Source: Lachnospiraceae bacterium (GTDB lineage Bacteria > Bacillota > Clostridia > Lachnospirales > Lachnospiraceae). From it: a DNA stretch of 38,841 nucleotides. The notes beneath the pieces were generated by a model. The model saw only the letters and a program-made list of their open reading frames with translations. It had not been told where the DNA came from and did not search any database. The stretch spans positions 1 to 38,841 of the forward strand of contig SVFK01000019.1 of the NCBI GenBank assembly GCA_015056915.1, written 5' to 3'. The translations under genes were made by a program, and so were the position numbers. Positions within the stretch are counted from its first letter, which is position 1, and each line of letters opens with the position of its first letter. Below are positions 1 to 9,355 of the stretch, piece after piece.

Positions 1-134
1 ACATCCTGATATCCATGATTTTTGGTCTAGGGGAATGGCATAGACTTAGATAACATCTCTATGAAAAAAAGAAAATGTAAGAAAAAGCGAGTTAACAAGA
101 GAAAAACAAAGATTATTATGGGAGGAAATTTATA

Positions 135-380
135 ATGAACAATGAAAAACATGTTATTCCTATTTTAGCCTTAATTTTTGGTATTTTGGCAATGGTTGCC
201 TGGTGCATACCCTGCTTTGGTTATCCGGTGGCTATTACAGCTTTTGTGCTGGGTATCATTGGTTTAAAGAAGAATGGAAGAGGCTTGGCGATTGCCGGAC
301 TTGTAATGGGAATTGTATCATTTGTATTGTCTCTCATTAATTCTATCGCAGGAGTATTGATAAACTTAGCAGCAATGTAA
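135..380 (+). CDS. DUF4190-type small membrane protein
   Basis: This is an 81-residue, very hydrophobic protein with two membrane hairpins (about residues 8-45 and 50-80) joined by a short basic turn (LKKNGRG). The repeated small-residue pattern IxGLxxxxxGxGLAIAGLVxG is typical of DUF4190 proteins, which are membrane proteins of unknown role in Gram-positive bacteria. A strong GGGAGG ribosome site lies at 121-126 in front of the ATG. The next gene starts 18 bases after the stop, so the two are probably co-transcribed. The 134 bases upstream are A-rich and show no other gene. The family assignment is good, but no function is claimed. Confidence 0.75.
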   Translation: MNNEKHVIPILALIFGILAMVAWCIPCFGYPVAITAFVLGIIGLKKNGRGLAIAGLVMGIVSFVLSLINSIAGVLINLAAM

Positions 381-398
381 TGTGAAAGGAAGCTTATT

Positions 399-2072
399 AT
401 GAAATTTCAGGATATGCCGTACGAACGCGTGGATTTTATACAGGTAGAGAAGGACATGCGGCAGCTCATGAAGGAATTTGATGAGGCTGCCAGCGGGGAA
501 GAGCAGTTTGCGGTGCATGAGAAATATTACGCGCTGACAGACAGAGTGTCTACACTGATGACTATTGCGCACATTCGTTTTGACATTGATACATCTGATA
601 AGTTTTATGAGGAAGAACACAAATTTTATGATGAGCAGGGGCCGGTTTTCAGCAATTTGGTATTGGCATATCAAAAGAAGCTGTACGAATCGCCCTATCG
701 TTCCTATCTTGAGGAGAAAATCGGTCCGGTAGCCTTCAAAAACATGGAATTGGCACAGAAATCCATGAGCGAGGAGTTGATTCCCCTGATGCAGGAGGAA
801 AACAACCTGACCATGGAGTATAACAAGCTGATTGCAGGTGCTAAGATTCTATTTGGCGGAAAAGAATTGAACCTATCTTTGCTACGCCCTTATCTGATTC
901 ATTCAGATAGAGAGGTGCGGGCAAAGGCATGGAAGGAAATGAGTGCCTTCTTCTCGGCAAACGAACAGCAGCTGGATGAAATTTATGATAAGCTGGTAAA
1001 GAACCGTACCGAGCAGGCTAAAATGCTGGGCTACGAGAATTATTTGGAGCTGGGTTACTACCGAATGAACCGTAATTGCTACGGTAAAGAGGAGGTAGAA
1101 GCCTTCCGCAAGCAGATTAAAGAGTATTTTGTGCCCTTTGCAGAGAAGCTTCATGAACGCAGAAGGGCGCGTTTAGGTTTGGAGAAATTAAGCTATATTG
1201 ATGAGCAGGTATATTTTCAGAATGGGAATCCTGCTCCGATTGGCACCCCGGAGGAAATCATGGCAGCAGGCCAAAAGATGTACAGGGAATTGTCTCCGGA
1301 GACCAAGGAATTTTTTGACTTTATGATGGAAAATCAGCTCTTCGACGTGCTGGGTCGCAAGACAAAGCGCGCCGGTGGCTATATGACCTATCTGCCTATT
1401 TATCAGGCGCCCTTTATTTTTGCCAATTTTAACGGTACCAGTGGGGATGTGGATGTGATTACCCATGAGTGCGGTCATGCATTTCAGGGTTATCTGTCCG
1501 GCAAGGACCCTATCAGGGAGCATTCGGATATTGGCATGGAGACAGCAGAGATTCACTCCATGGCAATGGAATTTTTTGCAGAGAAATGGATGCCGCTTTT
1601 CTTTGGAGAGCGCGCTCAGGAATATATTGATATGCATTTGGAGGATGCGGCGGCATTTATTCCTTATGGCTGTATGGTGGATGAATTCCAACATATTGTA
1701 TATGAGAATCCGCAGCTGACTTCCGCGCAGCGCAAGGCAGCATGGATCCGGCTGGAGCAGGAATATAAGCCTCATCTGGATTACGGCGATGATGCTTATT
1801 TTGGCGAGGGCGGTTTCTGGCAAAAGCAGCTGCACATTTACAATTATCCGCTCTATTATATCGATTACTGTCTGGCACAAACCTGTGCTTTGCAATATAA
1901 GGTAAAGATGGATGCAGATTTTGAGGCTGCATGGGCAAGTTATTTGAAGCTGTGTATGCTATCTGCCAGCGATTATTACACCGGTATTCTTAGGGAAGTA
2001 AATTTAGACAGTCCCTTTGAGACCGGATGCATTAAAAATATTGTTGAAAAACTTGAAAAATATGTGAAATAG
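399..2072 (+). CDS. M3 family oligoendopeptidase (PepF-like)
   Basis: This 557-residue cytosolic zinc metallopeptidase should cleave short peptides. The zinc/catalytic motif HECGH is at residues 356-360, followed by the expected downstream glutamate region (GMETAEIHSMAMEFF). The N-terminal two thirds is the helical M3 channel domain, and the length is normal for the M3 oligoendopeptidase group. There is no signal peptide. The ATG has an AAAGGAAG ribosome site and follows the DUF4190 gene closely. M3 enzymes recycle peptides from protein turnover or uptake; the exact substrate range cannot be read from sequence. A long minus-strand open frame inside it (1188-1895) is a coding shadow. Confidence 0.93.
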   Translation: MKFQDMPYERVDFIQVEKDMRQLMKEFDEAASGEEQFAVHEKYYALTDRVSTLMTIAHIRFDIDTSDKFYEEEHKFYDEQGPVFSNLVLAYQKKLYESPYRSYLEEKIGPVAFKNMELAQKSMSEELIPLMQEENNLTMEYNKLIAGAKILFGGKELNLSLLRPYLIHSDREVRAKAWKEMSAFFSANEQQLDEIYDKLVKNRTEQAKMLGYENYLELGYYRMNRNCYGKEEVEAFRKQIKEYFVPFAEKLHERRRARLGLEKLSYIDEQVYFQNGNPAPIGTPEEIMAAGQKMYRELSPETKEFFDFMMENQLFDVLGRKTKRAGGYMTYLPIYQAPFIFANFNGTSGDVDVITHECGHAFQGYLSGKDPIREHSDIGMETAEIHSMAMEFFAEKWMPLFFGERAQEYIDMHLEDAAAFIPYGCMVDEFQHIVYENPQLTSAQRKAAWIRLEQEYKPHLDYGDDAYFGEGGFWQKQLHIYNYPLYYIDYCLAQTCALQYKVKMDADFEAAWASYLKLCMLSASDYYTGILREVNLDSPFETGCIKNIVEKLEKYVK

Positions 2073-2172
2073 CTTTATTTTTTGCTTGAAATACTGTAAA
2101 ATAAGGCAATGTAATGTGGAAAAATGTCTGTGAGAAGCCGTTTTTTCAAAATAGGAAGGAGACTTTTCTATC

Positions 2173-3687
2173 ATGTCAAAGAAGGAAAAGAAAATAGAAG
2201 TAACAGAAGAAAAGGTTATGACAAAATATGACCGTAAAATCCAGAAGCGTAAAGAGCAGAAGGAAAAGGAGAAGCGTGAGAAGCGCAGAAGCACCATTAT
2301 CACTGTAGTGGTTATAGCTGTGTTGGTATGCCTGATAGCTTATTTCCCGATTCGAAACTATCTGGCAGTGAATGCGACATATGTAACTGTCGACGGTGAA
2401 GATATCAATCAGGTTGAATTTGATTATAACTACAATATAACCGTGAACAACTATTTAAACACTGCGGGAAGCTTCCTGCCTTACCTGGGACTGGATGTTT
2501 CCAAGGATTTCTCCACTCAGATGTATTCAGATACCCTGACCTGGGAGGATGTATTTGAGCAGATGACAATGGAATCCATGATTCAGAATAAGGCTTTGTT
2601 AAATCAGATTGAGGCAGAAGGCTTTACCTTTGACACAGCAGCAGAATATGCAGCCTATGAAGCGGAATTGGAAGCTGCGGCAGCAGCACAGGGTGCAACC
2701 GTAAAGAATTATGTTCGCGCCATCTATGGTACGCATGCAACCGTAGACCGTATTGAGGATTATGTGAAAGAGGACATCGTAATCAGTGCCTTCTACAATC
2801 ACAAATTAAGTGAAATGACACCTGCTGATGCTGATATCCAGGCAGAGTATAACAGCAATAAAGCAGATTACGATTCTGTAGATTATCGCATCACCAATGT
2901 TCAGGCACAGCTGCCTACAGAGCCTACCGAATTGGCAGATGCAGCTGCTGACAGCACCGAGGGAGAAGCATATCAGCCCTCTGAGGCAGAAGTAGCCAAG
3001 GCAATGGAGGATGCCAGAGTGTTGGCAGAGGCAGCAGAAGCAACCATTGCAACAGAAGGCGAGCTTCGTGAAAATGTCGCTAAGAGCAATATTGCAGAGG
3101 TACTGCGCGACTGGTTATTTGATGATACCAGAAAAGCCGGTGACACTACTGTTATCGAAGATGCTGCCAGCAATCAGTACTATGTGCTTGCATTCGAGAA
3201 GCGTTATCTTGACGATTTCCCTACAGCTGATGTACGTCTGATTGTTACCTCCACACAGGATGCACAGGCTATTCTTGATGAGTGGAAGAGCGGTGAAGCT
3301 ACGGAAGACAGCTTCAGTAAGCTCTGTGCAACCTACAGTGAGGACAGCTCCGCAGCAAACGGTGGATTGATTAAAGGCGTATCCAGAAGTGGTATTATGG
3401 AAGGGCTGGGAACCTGGTTATTTGATGAAACACGTGCTACCGGTGATACGATTGCTGTTTCTCCAGAGGATGACACTTATAGCTATGTAGTATATTATGT
3501 AGGACAGAACGAGCCTCTGTGGAAGATGAATATTGTAAACAGCTTATCCTTAACAGCAATGAATGATTACCTTGGCGAAATTATGGCAGACATCAAGGTG
3601 GAAGATCCCAAGGGCAATCTGGAATATTTAAAGGTTGAAGCAGCAGAGTCTGTAGAAACAGAAGATACGGCAGCAGAAGCACAGTAA
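2173..3687 (+). CDS. membrane-anchored parvulin-type peptidyl-prolyl isomerase (PrsA/SurA-like)
   Basis: The 504-residue protein begins with a highly charged cytoplasmic segment (residues 1-38, rich in K, E and R) and one membrane helix (about 39-60), then a large extracytoplasmic part. A SurA/PrsA-type N-terminal helical region is followed at about residues 350-450 by a parvulin-like domain (FSKLCATYSEDSSAANGG is the family signature region). These proteins assist folding of exported proteins outside the membrane. The uncleaved anchor replaces the lipobox of Bacillus PrsA. The middle is Ala/Glu-rich and may form coiled helices. The ribosome site is AGGAAGGAGA. The gene stands alone, with a terminator at 3709. 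Confidence 0.85.
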   Translation: MSKKEKKIEVTEEKVMTKYDRKIQKRKEQKEKEKREKRRSTIITVVVIAVLVCLIAYFPIRNYLAVNATYVTVDGEDINQVEFDYNYNITVNNYLNTAGSFLPYLGLDVSKDFSTQMYSDTLTWEDVFEQMTMESMIQNKALLNQIEAEGFTFDTAAEYAAYEAELEAAAAAQGATVKNYVRAIYGTHATVDRIEDYVKEDIVISAFYNHKLSEMTPADADIQAEYNSNKADYDSVDYRITNVQAQLPTEPTELADAAADSTEGEAYQPSEAEVAKAMEDARVLAEAAEATIATEGELRENVAKSNIAEVLRDWLFDDTRKAGDTTVIEDAASNQYYVLAFEKRYLDDFPTADVRLIVTSTQDAQAILDEWKSGEATEDSFSKLCATYSEDSSAANGGLIKGVSRSGIMEGLGTWLFDETRATGDTIAVSPEDDTYSYVVYYVGQNEPLWKMNIVNSLSLTAMNDYLGEIMADIKVEDPKGNLEYLKVEAAESVETEDTAAEAQ

Positions 3688-3708
3688 GTATTATAGGATT
3701 AACAGATT

Positions 3709-3764
3709 ACGGCGGCAGGCGGACGGTGTAGATTACATTTGTCTGCCACCGCCGTTTTTACTTT
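3709..3764 (+). terminator. Rho-independent terminator after the parvulin gene
   Basis: An imperfect stem pairs ACGGCGG...GGAC with GTC...CCGCCGT, and a T-rich tract follows (GTTTTTACTTTT). It lies directly after the stop at 3687 and before the HAD gene. Confidence 0.8.
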
Positions 3765-3781
3765 TATACAAGGGAGTTATT

Positions 3782-4594
3782 ATGGAAGAGAAGGTACTCG
3801 TATTAGATATTGACGGAACTCTGACCAATTCAGAGAAGATTATTACAGAAGCTACCAAGAGAGGTATTTTGACCGTCCTGGAGCACGGGCATAAAGTGAT
3901 TCTTGCTTCCGGCCGTCCCACACCGGGTATGCGCCGCTATGAAAGAGAATTGGAATTGGAGAAATATGGCGGATATCTGTTATCCTTTAACGGAGGACGT
4001 ATTATTGAGTGTCGTACGGGAGAGATTATATATCAGCGTATTTTACCTCTTTCCATTATTCCGGGACTTTATGGTTTTGCCAAGGAAAATGGTTGCGGAA
4101 TGGTAACGTATTTTGGTGACAGTATTATTTCTGCATTTGAGCCGGATGAGTATGTGGAGCTGGAATCCCGTATTAATAATATGCCGGTGAAGGTGGTAGA
4201 CAATTTTGTGTATTATGTGGATTTTGACATTAACAAATGTCTTTTGACAGCACCGCCGGATAAAGCGCCGGAGCTGGAAAAGCAGCTACAGGACAGATAC
4301 GGAGACCGTGTCAGCGTGTATCGCTCGGAACCCTTTTTTATTGAGATTATGCCCAAGAATGTAGATAAAGCTACTTCACTGGACAGAATGCTGGAAAGTG
4401 TAGGTCTGATCCGTGAAAATGCAATCTGCTGCGGGGATGGCTTTAATGATATATCCATGATACAATATGCAGGAACAGGTGTGGCAATGGGCAATGCGCA
4501 GCCTGCAGTAAAAGAAGTTGCAGACTATATTACCGGTACGAATGATGAGGACGGACTGGTACAAGTGATTGATGAATTTATTATGAAAGGTTAG
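3782..4594 (+). CDS. Cof-type HAD-IIB family hydrolase
   Basis: A 270-residue haloacid dehalogenase phosphatase. The nucleophile motif DIDGT is at residues 9-13, motif II is in ILASGRP (S/T before GR), and the metal-binding motif GDGFNDISM is near residue 220. The inserted C2B cap and overall length fit the Cof/YkrA group, which dephosphorylates sugar phosphates, flavin or pyridoxal phosphates. The specific substrate cannot be read from sequence. The ribosome site is AAGGGAG. The CCA-adding enzyme gene starts 7 bases after the stop, so the two genes form an operon. Confidence 0.9.
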   Translation: MEEKVLVLDIDGTLTNSEKIITEATKRGILTVLEHGHKVILASGRPTPGMRRYERELELEKYGGYLLSFNGGRIIECRTGEIIYQRILPLSIIPGLYGFAKENGCGMVTYFGDSIISAFEPDEYVELESRINNMPVKVVDNFVYYVDFDINKCLLTAPPDKAPELEKQLQDRYGDRVSVYRSEPFFIEIMPKNVDKATSLDRMLESVGLIRENAICCGDGFNDISMIQYAGTGVAMGNAQPAVKEVADYITGTNDEDGLVQVIDEFIMKG

Positions 4595-4601
4595 GTATTT
4601 C

Positions 4602-5945
4602 ATGACAATACAAATACCTGAGAAAGCAAATTATATTATTAAGACAATAACGGAAGCCGGTTACGAGGCGTATGTGGTAGGTGGTTGTGTCAGAGATTCT
4701 ATTTTGGGCAGAAAGCCGGAGGATTGGGATATTACTACCTCAGCCGAGCCGGAACAGGTCAAGAAGCTTTTCCGCCGTACCATTGATACCGGAATTGCCC
4801 ACGGTACGGTTACCGTTATGCTGGAAAAGCAAGGCTTTGAGGTTACTACCTATCGCATTGATGGCAAATACGAGGATAGTCGTCATCCCAAGGAGGTTAC
4901 TTTTACCCCCAATTTATTCGAGGATTTGAAGCGCCGTGATTTTACCATTAATGCTATGGCATACAATGACGAAGTGGGTCTGGTAGATATTTTTGGCGGC
5001 ATGCAGGATATAGAGAATAAGGTGATTCGCTGTGTGGGGGATGCCCAGGCGCGTTTTGAGGAGGATGCGCTTCGCATTATGCGTGCCATTCGTTTCTCCG
5101 CACAGCTGGGATATACTGTGGAGCCCGGCACACAACAGGCCATTCGTCTGCTGGCGCCCACTTTGCAAAACATCAGTGCAGAAAGAATCCAGACGGAGTT
5201 GGTTAAGCTCATTACCTCACCGCATCCTGATACCCTGCGGATGGCATACGAGCTGGGTGTTACCCGGGTGATTCTGCCGGAGTGGGATAAGGCAATGGAA
5301 ACACCTCAGAAGCATCCTCACCATATGTATCATGTGGGAGAGCATACCTTGAAAGCGCTGCTGGAGGTTGAGCCTAAGAAAATCTTGCGTTTGGCAGTTT
5401 TGTTCCATGATATGGGAAAACCGGACACAGCCAGTGTGGATGAAGAGGGTATCACTCATTTCTATGGGCACGCAGCTGCCGGTGAAGAAATCACTCGTCA
5501 TATTCTGCGGAGGCTGAAATTCGATAATGATACTGTCTCTCAAGTTACAAAACTGGTTCGATTCCACGATTATGGGAATGCTCTGGAGCCGGACATGCGG
5601 ATGGTCCGCCGGGCAGTCAATAAAATCGGTGAGGACATTTTTCCTCTGCTGCTACAGGTAAAGCAGGCGGATATCCTTGCCCAAAGTGATTATAAGCGAG
5701 AGGAAAAGCTAGAGAGACTGGAGCAGTGGCGTGTTTTTTATGAAAGAATTGTCGCCGAACAGCAATGTGTCTCACTGAAAACCTTAGCGGTGACCGGAAG
5801 TGATTTGATTGCGATAGGTATGAAGCCCGGCAAGAGCCTGGGTGAAATGTTGCAAAAGCTACTGGAGTTGGTACTGGAGCAGCCGGAATACAACACGAAG
5901 GAATTGCTGCTTCAAAAGGCGGAAGAATTTTTCGAAAAAGCATAA
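4602..5945 (+). CDS. cca: CCA tRNA nucleotidyltransferase with HD domain
   Basis: The 447-residue enzyme adds or repairs the CCA end of tRNAs. This matters here because none of the four tRNA genes in the window encodes CCA. The head domain shows GGCVRD near residue 27 and the catalytic DWD motif near residue 41. The class II signature RRDFTINAMAYN follows (about 110-121), then the neck/body with FEEDALRIMRAIRF. The C-terminal half contains an HD phosphohydrolase domain (HHMYHVGEHTLKAL, LFHDMGKP), as in many Firmicute and Gram-negative enzymes. The ribosome site is weak (AGGT), and the 7-base gap to the HAD gene suggests translational coupling. Confidence 0.93.
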   Translation: MTIQIPEKANYIIKTITEAGYEAYVVGGCVRDSILGRKPEDWDITTSAEPEQVKKLFRRTIDTGIAHGTVTVMLEKQGFEVTTYRIDGKYEDSRHPKEVTFTPNLFEDLKRRDFTINAMAYNDEVGLVDIFGGMQDIENKVIRCVGDAQARFEEDALRIMRAIRFSAQLGYTVEPGTQQAIRLLAPTLQNISAERIQTELVKLITSPHPDTLRMAYELGVTRVILPEWDKAMETPQKHPHHMYHVGEHTLKALLEVEPKKILRLAVLFHDMGKPDTASVDEEGITHFYGHAAAGEEITRHILRRLKFDNDTVSQVTKLVRFHDYGNALEPDMRMVRRAVNKIGEDIFPLLLQVKQADILAQSDYKREEKLERLEQWRVFYERIVAEQQCVSLKTLAVTGSDLIAIGMKPGKSLGEMLQKLLELVLEQPEYNTKELLLQKAEEFFEKA

Positions 5946-6052
5946 AAATAGTAAAATCCTTATAACATACTTTTGAAAATCCCCTCATAAGATAGCTTAT
6001 GAACGGCGGTCAAGAAGCGTTGGTTCGCGAGTGTATGTTAGGAGGGTTAAAG

Positions 6053-7033
6053 GTGAATGACAGGGCAATCAGTTTGCTGGAACAGTATGATATAGAGGTA
6101 CTTCGCACCCGAAAGGGAAGAAGCGCTATTTTGTGTGATACGGAAAAGGGATGCTATATTTTTAAGGAATATACCGGTAATGAGAAGAGAATTACCATGC
6201 AGGATAAGCTGCTGAAGACCATTCGGGAACAGGGCACTATCCGTGCAGAAATGATTGTACCCACAAAAGAGGATGCACTTGTAGTAAAGGATGCAGATGG
6301 TGTACAATATATACTTAAGACGTACCGTGAGGGCAGGGAATGTAATATTTATGAGCGTGAAGAATGTGCCGAGGCCGTAAGACTCCTGGCACAGCTTCAT
6401 AAAAGTATGGAGCTGCCTACAGATACGGAAGATTTGCCGGCAGCCTTTTCACCCACTGCAGAATATACGAAACGCAACAAGGAACTGAAAAAGGTGCGCA
6501 AATTTCTGCAGCAGAGAAGTCAGAAGACCTGGTTTGAGATTCGATTGATTAATACCTTTAACTTCTTTCTGGAGCAGGCACTTATGGTTACAGAGGAGTG
6601 GAGCGGCTATGAAAACAGTCTTGACATCCCCAACAACTGTTATTGTCATGGTGATTACCAGTATCACAACATTCTAAAGACCGGCGAGGATTGGTTTGTA
6701 ATTAATTTTGAAAAATGTCTGCCGGACAGTCCGGTCAGGGATTTGTATCATTTATTGCGTAAGCTTCTGGAAAAGAGCAACTGGTCCGTAGCTCTGGGAG
6801 AAGCATTGCTTGCAGAGTATGAGCGGGAAAATCCGTTATCTGCAATCAATAGAACTGATTTGTATTATCGACTTGCTTATCCTGAGAAATTTTGGAAGAT
6901 TGCCAATTTCTATTATAATTCCGGCAAAGCGTGGATTCCGGAGCGCAATCAGGAGAAGTTAGATAAGCTGATTGAACAGGAAAAGGAAAAGCAACATTTC
7001 TTGGATGAATTATTTAGAAACGTATCATGTTAA
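6053..7033 (+). CDS. CotS-like spore coat protein with aminoglycoside-phosphotransferase (APH) kinase fold
   Basis: I take the GTG at 6053 as the start because GGAGG sits at 6041-6045, seven bases ahead. An in-frame ATG at 5999 has no ribosome site. The resulting 326-residue protein has the APH/choline-kinase-like fold of the CotS/YsxE/YutH coat proteins. The catalytic loop is CHGDYQYHN (H199, D201, N206). The later metal-binding aspartate, normally in a V/I-D-F motif, reads INFE, so asparagine (N218) replaces Asp. The downstream PVRDLYHLL motif is kept. The protein is therefore either a weakened kinase or a structural coat component. It is followed closely by the PEGA lipoprotein gene. Confidence 0.8.
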   Translation: MNDRAISLLEQYDIEVLRTRKGRSAILCDTEKGCYIFKEYTGNEKRITMQDKLLKTIREQGTIRAEMIVPTKEDALVVKDADGVQYILKTYREGRECNIYEREECAEAVRLLAQLHKSMELPTDTEDLPAAFSPTAEYTKRNKELKKVRKFLQQRSQKTWFEIRLINTFNFFLEQALMVTEEWSGYENSLDIPNNCYCHGDYQYHNILKTGEDWFVINFEKCLPDSPVRDLYHLLRKLLEKSNWSVALGEALLAEYERENPLSAINRTDLYYRLAYPEKFWKIANFYYNSGKAWIPERNQEKLDKLIEQEKEKQHFLDELFRNVSC

Positions 7034-7053
7034 GAGCATAAGAGGAGCATACA

Positions 7054-8442
7054 TTGAGAAAGAAAAGTACATCAGATAAAAAGAGAAGGAGCATAATACT
7101 GTCAGCCGCCATAATTGTGACAGCACTGTCACTTGTTGCCTGTGGCAATCTCGCCGATATGGGCAATAGTTCTGATGCAGATTCCCAGCAGACCGGCAGT
7201 TCAGATAGCATTAATAAGGCTGAACGAGTAGACACCGGATTTGTTGTTACGGGACCGGACAGCTATGATTCTGCGGACACTCCCATACTCGTAGGGAAAA
7301 ATGAGGACGACAAGACGGTTACCTTTTTAAATCTGGATATTGGAAGACGATATACGTTGTCCATAGATGGCACCACAAAGCTATATGATAAGTACGGTGA
7401 GGCTGTTTCTCTGGATCAGATACAGGTGGGAGATATTGTAGATGTTACCTTTCTGAAATCAAAGAAGCATCTCACCAGCATGCAGTTATCTGCAAATGCA
7501 TGGAAATATGACAGTGTAGAGCGATATGAAATCAACCGAATCCGTCAAGAGGTAACTATCGGTAGTGAAATCTATAAGCTTTCTGACAATACCCAGTATC
7601 TGTCGGAGGGCAGGGCAATAGAAGAAATCGATTTAAACCCTGCGGATGTTCTCAGCTTTCAGGGAATTGACAGTACTGTGTTAAGTGTTCATGTAGAAAA
7701 GGGGCATGGCTATCTTCGACTGGTAAATGATGAGAATTTCGTGGGTGGCTGGATAGAAATCGGGCAGAAGCAGATTCAGAAAATCACAGAGGATATGCTT
7801 CTGACAGTGCCGGAGGGTGCTTATCAGGTTAATATCAGCCACAATGGTGGAGGCGGTGCTAAAAGTGTAATTATTAACCGCAATGAGGAGACCCTGTTGG
7901 ACATTGGTGATTTAACGGTAGCAGAGGCTAAGTATGGTATGGTGCTTTTTTCTCTGAATCCATCCAACGCCAAGCTTTATATTGATGGCAGCGAAGTGGA
8001 CCCTTCCCAGCCTATTACGTTGGAATATGGTATTCATCAGATTATTGCCAAGGCAGACGGTTATAAATCCCTGACTCAATATCTCAGCGTAGGTCAGGAG
8101 TCAGCAGGAATTGATGTGGTGCTGGATGCTGTGGATGATGAGGATGATGAGGACGAGGACGAAGAAAGCAGTTCCGATAAGGATGCAGAGAAAGAGGATG
8201 CCACCACCAGCTATTACAAGGTATATGTAGATGCCCCGGAGGGTGCAGAAGTATATCTGGACGGCAATTATGTGGGAATTTCACCTTGTAGCTTTAAGAA
8301 AAATGCCGGAAGTCACGTAATTACATTACGTCAGACCGGTTGTGAAACCAGAAGCTACACAGTACAGATAGACGGAGAGGATAAGGATATTTCGTATTCC
8401 TTTGCTGATTTATTGGAGGCTGCTACGGTAAGCGGTTCATAG
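7054..8442 (+). CDS. lipoprotein with two PEGA domains and an acidic linker
   Basis: Translation starts at TTG 7054, with AGAGGAG just upstream. The 462-residue protein has a basic N-terminus, a hydrophobic stretch and the lipobox LVAC (Cys30), so it should be tethered to the outer face of the membrane. Residues 60-280 are beta-rich and not recognised. Two PEGA-type domains follow (about 300-350 and 390-450), each with an (L/V)Y-(I/L)-DG-x-x-V pattern. They are separated by a strongly acidic stretch (D/E/S-rich, about 357-385) that may bind cations. PEGA domains occur in surface proteins of sporulating Firmicutes. Its place after the CotS-like gene suggests an envelope or spore-related role, which is inference. 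Confidence 0.82.
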   Translation: MRKKSTSDKKRRSIILSAAIIVTALSLVACGNLADMGNSSDADSQQTGSSDSINKAERVDTGFVVTGPDSYDSADTPILVGKNEDDKTVTFLNLDIGRRYTLSIDGTTKLYDKYGEAVSLDQIQVGDIVDVTFLKSKKHLTSMQLSANAWKYDSVERYEINRIRQEVTIGSEIYKLSDNTQYLSEGRAIEEIDLNPADVLSFQGIDSTVLSVHVEKGHGYLRLVNDENFVGGWIEIGQKQIQKITEDMLLTVPEGAYQVNISHNGGGGAKSVIINRNEETLLDIGDLTVAEAKYGMVLFSLNPSNAKLYIDGSEVDPSQPITLEYGIHQIIAKADGYKSLTQYLSVGQESAGIDVVLDAVDDEDDEDEDEESSSDKDAEKEDATTSYYKVYVDAPEGAEVYLDGNYVGISPCSFKKNAGSHVITLRQTGCETRSYTVQIDGEDKDISYSFADLLEAATVSGS

Positions 8443-8496
8443 GAGAGATAGTTCATTTGGCTAGAAGGTAATTATATAAAGAAAGGCAGTAACAAG

Positions 8497-9201
8497 ATGC
8501 AGAAAAAGTACACATATGAGGATTTTCTGGAAATCATTAAGACATTACGCAGCGAAAACGGTTGTCCGTGGGACAGGGAGCAGACCCATCAGAGCTTACG
8601 ACCTTGCATGATGGAGGAGGCTGCAGAGGTTGTAGCCGCCATTCGTATCTATGAGAAAACGGGCAATTATGAGAATCTGCGTGAGGAGCTGGGAGATGTA
8701 CTCCTACAGGTTGTGATGCATGCTGAGATTGCCGGAGAGGAAGGGCTTTTTACCATGGAGGATGTGGTGTCTGAGGTTGCAGAGAAGATGGTGCGCAGAC
8801 ATCCCCATGTTTTCGGAGATGTGACCGTAAGCGGTTCCGGACAGGTGCTTGAGAATTGGGAAGAAATCAAAAAGAAGGAAAAGGAAGGAAAGAGCTACGT
8901 ATCCACACCCTTAAAGGACATTCCCAAGGAGCTTCCGGCATTGACCAGGGCTGTGAAGGTAATCAAAAAGGCAGACAAGCTTTATGAGCCGGCAGAGGAT
9001 TATCAGCTATCGGTACAGCGGCTAAAGGAGCTGTCCGCTGATCTGGAGGGTATGGAATACACAGAACATAATAAAGAAATCGAGGAGCTTGTGGGAAATA
9101 TTTTAATGACTGTATCAAATATCTCCAGACTGTGCAAGCTATCTCAGGAGCAGATTTTAGCTGACAAGGTAGATGATCTGATAGAACAATACGAAAAATA
9201 G
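8497..9201 (+). CDS. mazG: nucleoside triphosphate pyrophosphohydrolase MazG
   Basis: A 234-residue all-helical NTP pyrophosphatase that removes aberrant or excess nucleotides. The N-terminal half has the MazG signatures CPWDREQTH, MEEAAEVV and LREELGDVLLQVVMHAEIA, whose acidic residues bind magnesium. The MRRHPHVFGD segment is also diagnostic. The C-terminal part is shorter than in the 263-residue E. coli protein but keeps the second helical repeat. It opens the conserved cluster that continues with HU, RqcP, YabP and YabQ and corresponds to yabN in Bacillus. The ribosome site is AGAAAGG. Confidence 0.93.
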   Translation: MQKKYTYEDFLEIIKTLRSENGCPWDREQTHQSLRPCMMEEAAEVVAAIRIYEKTGNYENLREELGDVLLQVVMHAEIAGEEGLFTMEDVVSEVAEKMVRRHPHVFGDVTVSGSGQVLENWEEIKKKEKEGKSYVSTPLKDIPKELPALTRAVKVIKKADKLYEPAEDYQLSVQRLKELSADLEGMEYTEHNKEIEELVGNILMTVSNISRLCKLSQEQILADKVDDLIEQYEK

Positions 9202-9253
9202 AAGAAAAAAGCGCAAAAATGCCGCAAAACAAGGGAAAACTAAGGAAAATCCC

Positions 9254-9282
9254 TTGACAAACGAAGCAAAAGAAGCTATATA
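9254..9282 (+). promoter_or_regulatory. strong sigma-A promoter for the HU gene
   Basis: TTGACA (9254-9259), a 17-base spacer and TATATA (9277-9282), placed about 75 bases before the HU start codon. A near-consensus promoter fits a highly expressed nucleoid protein. Confidence 0.82.
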
Positions 9283-9355
9283 TATTTATAGACGTTTCAT
9301 AAGAAGCATCTATGTAATATACAAAAAAGAAAGCTCATTATAGGAGGAGTTCAAC

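Noticed and set aside
1188..1895. 235-residue minus-strand open frame
   Set aside because: It lies fully inside the M3 peptidase gene, is rich in His/Cys/Ile as typical for antisense shadows, and has no ribosome site.
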